From: Prevotella sp. UBA6429
GTDB taxonomy: Bacteria > Bacteroidota > Bacteroidia > Bacteroidales > Bacteroidaceae
Length of the DNA: 15,430 nt
Assembly (NCBI GenBank): GCA_002437285.1
Contig: DJOV01000069.1
Location: forward strand, 1 to 15,430
Direction of reading: 5' to 3'
In this document: piece after piece, positions 14,418 to 15,430 of the stretch
Layout: every line of letters begins with the position of its first letter
Numbering within the stretch: position 1 is the first letter of the stretch
Made by a program: the position numbers and the translations under genes
The notes under the pieces: model-generated
What the model was told of the DNA's origin: nothing
The model's database searches: none
Seen by the model: only the letters and a program-made list of their open reading frames with translations

Positions 14418-15287
14418 ATGACTGAAAAACAGAAAAACTTGATTGTGAGATCCATCACGGGCGTGCTCTTTGTCGCCGTGATGGTGGCAGGCCTGCTCCA
14501 CCCGAGGGCCATGGTTTTGCTGTTCGCCCTCATCACAGGACTGACCGTGTGGGAATACACGGGACTGGTGAACGACAACGCACCCTCCGTGCAGGTCAAC
14601 CGTTTCATCTCCACCGTCGCTGCCGTCTACCTCTTCGTCGCCGTCGCTGCATGGCGGACGGGAGTGGTCGGGCATTTCATCGTCATGGTGCCCTACGTGC
14701 TCACCATCGTCTACTTGCTCATCAGCGAGCTTTACACCAACAACAAAAACGCCATCAACGACTGGGCCTACACCATGTTCGGCCAAGTATACATTGCCAT
14801 GGGCTTCTCGCTCATCAACGTCCTGGCGTTCGACTTGGCCCCCGACGGTAGTGGCGTCCGCTACGACATGCTGCTGCCGCTGAGCATCTTCATCTTCCTT
14901 TGGGTCAACGACTCTGGCGCCTATTGCGCCGGATCACTGCTGGGCAAGCACAAGCTGTTCCCGCGCATCTCCCCGGGCAAGACTTGGGAAGGCAGCATCG
15001 GAGGCGGCATACTGGTGCTCATCGTGGCGGCCATCATCGGTTTCTGGGCCAACAATGGCGACAACGAGCACATGCTCAGCATGACCGGATGGATGGGCCT
15101 GGGCCTCGTGGTGGTGGTGTTCGGCACCTGGGGCGACTTGGTGGAAAGCCTCTTCAAGCGCACGTTGGGCGTGAAGGACAGCGGAAGCATCCTGCCCGGA
15201 CATGGTGGCATGATGGACCGCTTCGACTCAAGCCTCATGGCCATCCCGGCGGCTGTTATCTACCTCTACTCCCTCACTCTATTATAA
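14418..15287 (+). CDS. cdsA: Phosphatidate cytidylyltransferase CdsA
   Basis: This 289-aa integral membrane enzyme makes CDP-diacylglycerol from phosphatidic acid and CTP, the precursor of phosphatidylethanolamine and phosphatidylglycerol. About eight hydrophobic segments run through the protein (for example 13-29, 87-103, 151-163, 196-210, 225-237, 272-287). The CdsA signature is present near the C-terminus: SLFKR at 244-248, VKD at 252-254 and PGHGGMMDRFD at 260-270. The upstream family motif FPRISPGKTWEG (181-192) is also intact. The frame is open for 13 more codons upstream (ATG at 14379), but the ATG at 14418 begins MTEKQKNLIVRS, a usual CdsA start, and is preceded by an A-rich leader. 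It lies 59 nt after ftsH with no terminator between, so it is probably cotranscribed. Confidence 0.95.
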   Translation: MTEKQKNLIVRSITGVLFVAVMVAGLLHPRAMVLLFALITGLTVWEYTGLVNDNAPSVQVNRFISTVAAVYLFVAVAAWRTGVVGHFIVMVPYVLTIVYLLISELYTNNKNAINDWAYTMFGQVYIAMGFSLINVLAFDLAPDGSGVRYDMLLPLSIFIFLWVNDSGAYCAGSLLGKHKLFPRISPGKTWEGSIGGGILVLIVAAIIGFWANNGDNEHMLSMTGWMGLGLVVVVFGTWGDLVESLFKRTLGVKDSGSILPGHGGMMDRFDSSLMAIPAAVIYLYSLTLL

Positions 15288-15294
15288 AAGGTGT

Positions 15295-15325
15295 GGGGGA
15301 TGCCCCTTCTCTTTTGTCGCAAAAG
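15295..15325 (+). terminator. Possible terminator after cdsA
   Basis: A short GC stem GGGG-gatg-CCCC (15295-15306) is followed by TTCTCTTTTG, and then by a second small inverted repeat CTTTTG-tcg-CAAAAG (15311-15325). The first stem has only 4 bp, so the call is weak, but it lies 8 nt after the cdsA stop and is followed by the most T-rich stretch there. From 15326 to 15430 I see no gene or convincing signal. Confidence 0.4.
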
Positions 15326-15430
15326 ATTGCCATGCACATTGACGGTGTCATGATTTTTGGTCGAAAAGTTTGTCATGGACGACGGATGAAATAGAGCGCG
15401 AAAATCTGGTTTTTTGTCGGTCGCGACGCG

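Noticed and set aside
13177..14418. Minus-strand open frame of 413 codons inside ftsH
   Set aside because: It lies antisense to an intact FtsH with every catalytic motif; its translation is low-complexity Leu/Val/His and matches nothing.
15365..15372. AAAGTTTG as a promoter -7 box after cdsA
   Set aside because: It misses the essential first T of TAnnTTTG and no -33 box lies at a workable distance.

Overview
The window looks like the chromosome of a member of the Bacteroidales, most likely Prevotella or a close relative. Five candidate promoters carry the Bacteroidetes -7 box TAnnTTTG. Shine-Dalgarno sequences are absent and AT-rich leaders precede the starts. The order rsfS-ftsH-cdsA, a large DUF349 protein, and a GH127/GH43 carbohydrate cluster all fit. 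No plasmid, phage, transposase, integrase, CRISPR or rRNA sequence was seen.

Layout. (1) 1-737, plus strand: the last codons of a possible upstream gene, then a small membrane-anchored protein of unknown function. (2) 738-3050, plus strand: a promoter flanked by a 10-bp inverted repeat, a 664-aa DUF349 repeat protein, and a strong terminator. (3) 3203-4155, minus strand: a tRNA-Gln(CUG) gene with a textbook promoter and intrinsic terminator, followed at once by a secreted M15-type peptidase. (4) 4294-11544, minus strand: a four-gene carbohydrate cluster in two apparent transcription units. The first unit is a GH43-family enzyme then an SGNH esterase. The second is a multidomain GH43/CBM32-like enzyme then a GH127 beta-L-arabinofuranosidase-like enzyme. 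Terminator-like hairpins follow each unit. (5) 11740-15430, plus strand: the rsfS-ftsH-cdsA operon and a short non-coding tail.

How the parts work together. The cluster in (4) looks like a small plant-glycan utilisation locus. An exo-acting galactanase-like GH43, an arabinofuranosidase-like GH127, a second GH43 and a de-esterifying enzyme would suit arabinogalactan or pectin side chains. It has no SusC/SusD pair, sensor or regulator inside the window. The enzymes have ordinary Sec signal peptides rather than lipoprotein signals, so most are probably periplasmic and act on oligosaccharides imported by another system. The rsfS-ftsH-cdsA operon is housekeeping: ribosome silencing, membrane protein quality control and phospholipid precursor synthesis.

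No clearly new multi-gene system was found. The items most worth checking are the inverted repeat around the DUF349 promoter, the promoter-poor peptidase just after the tRNA terminator, the domain architecture of the large GH43 protein, and the SusCD-less enzyme cluster.
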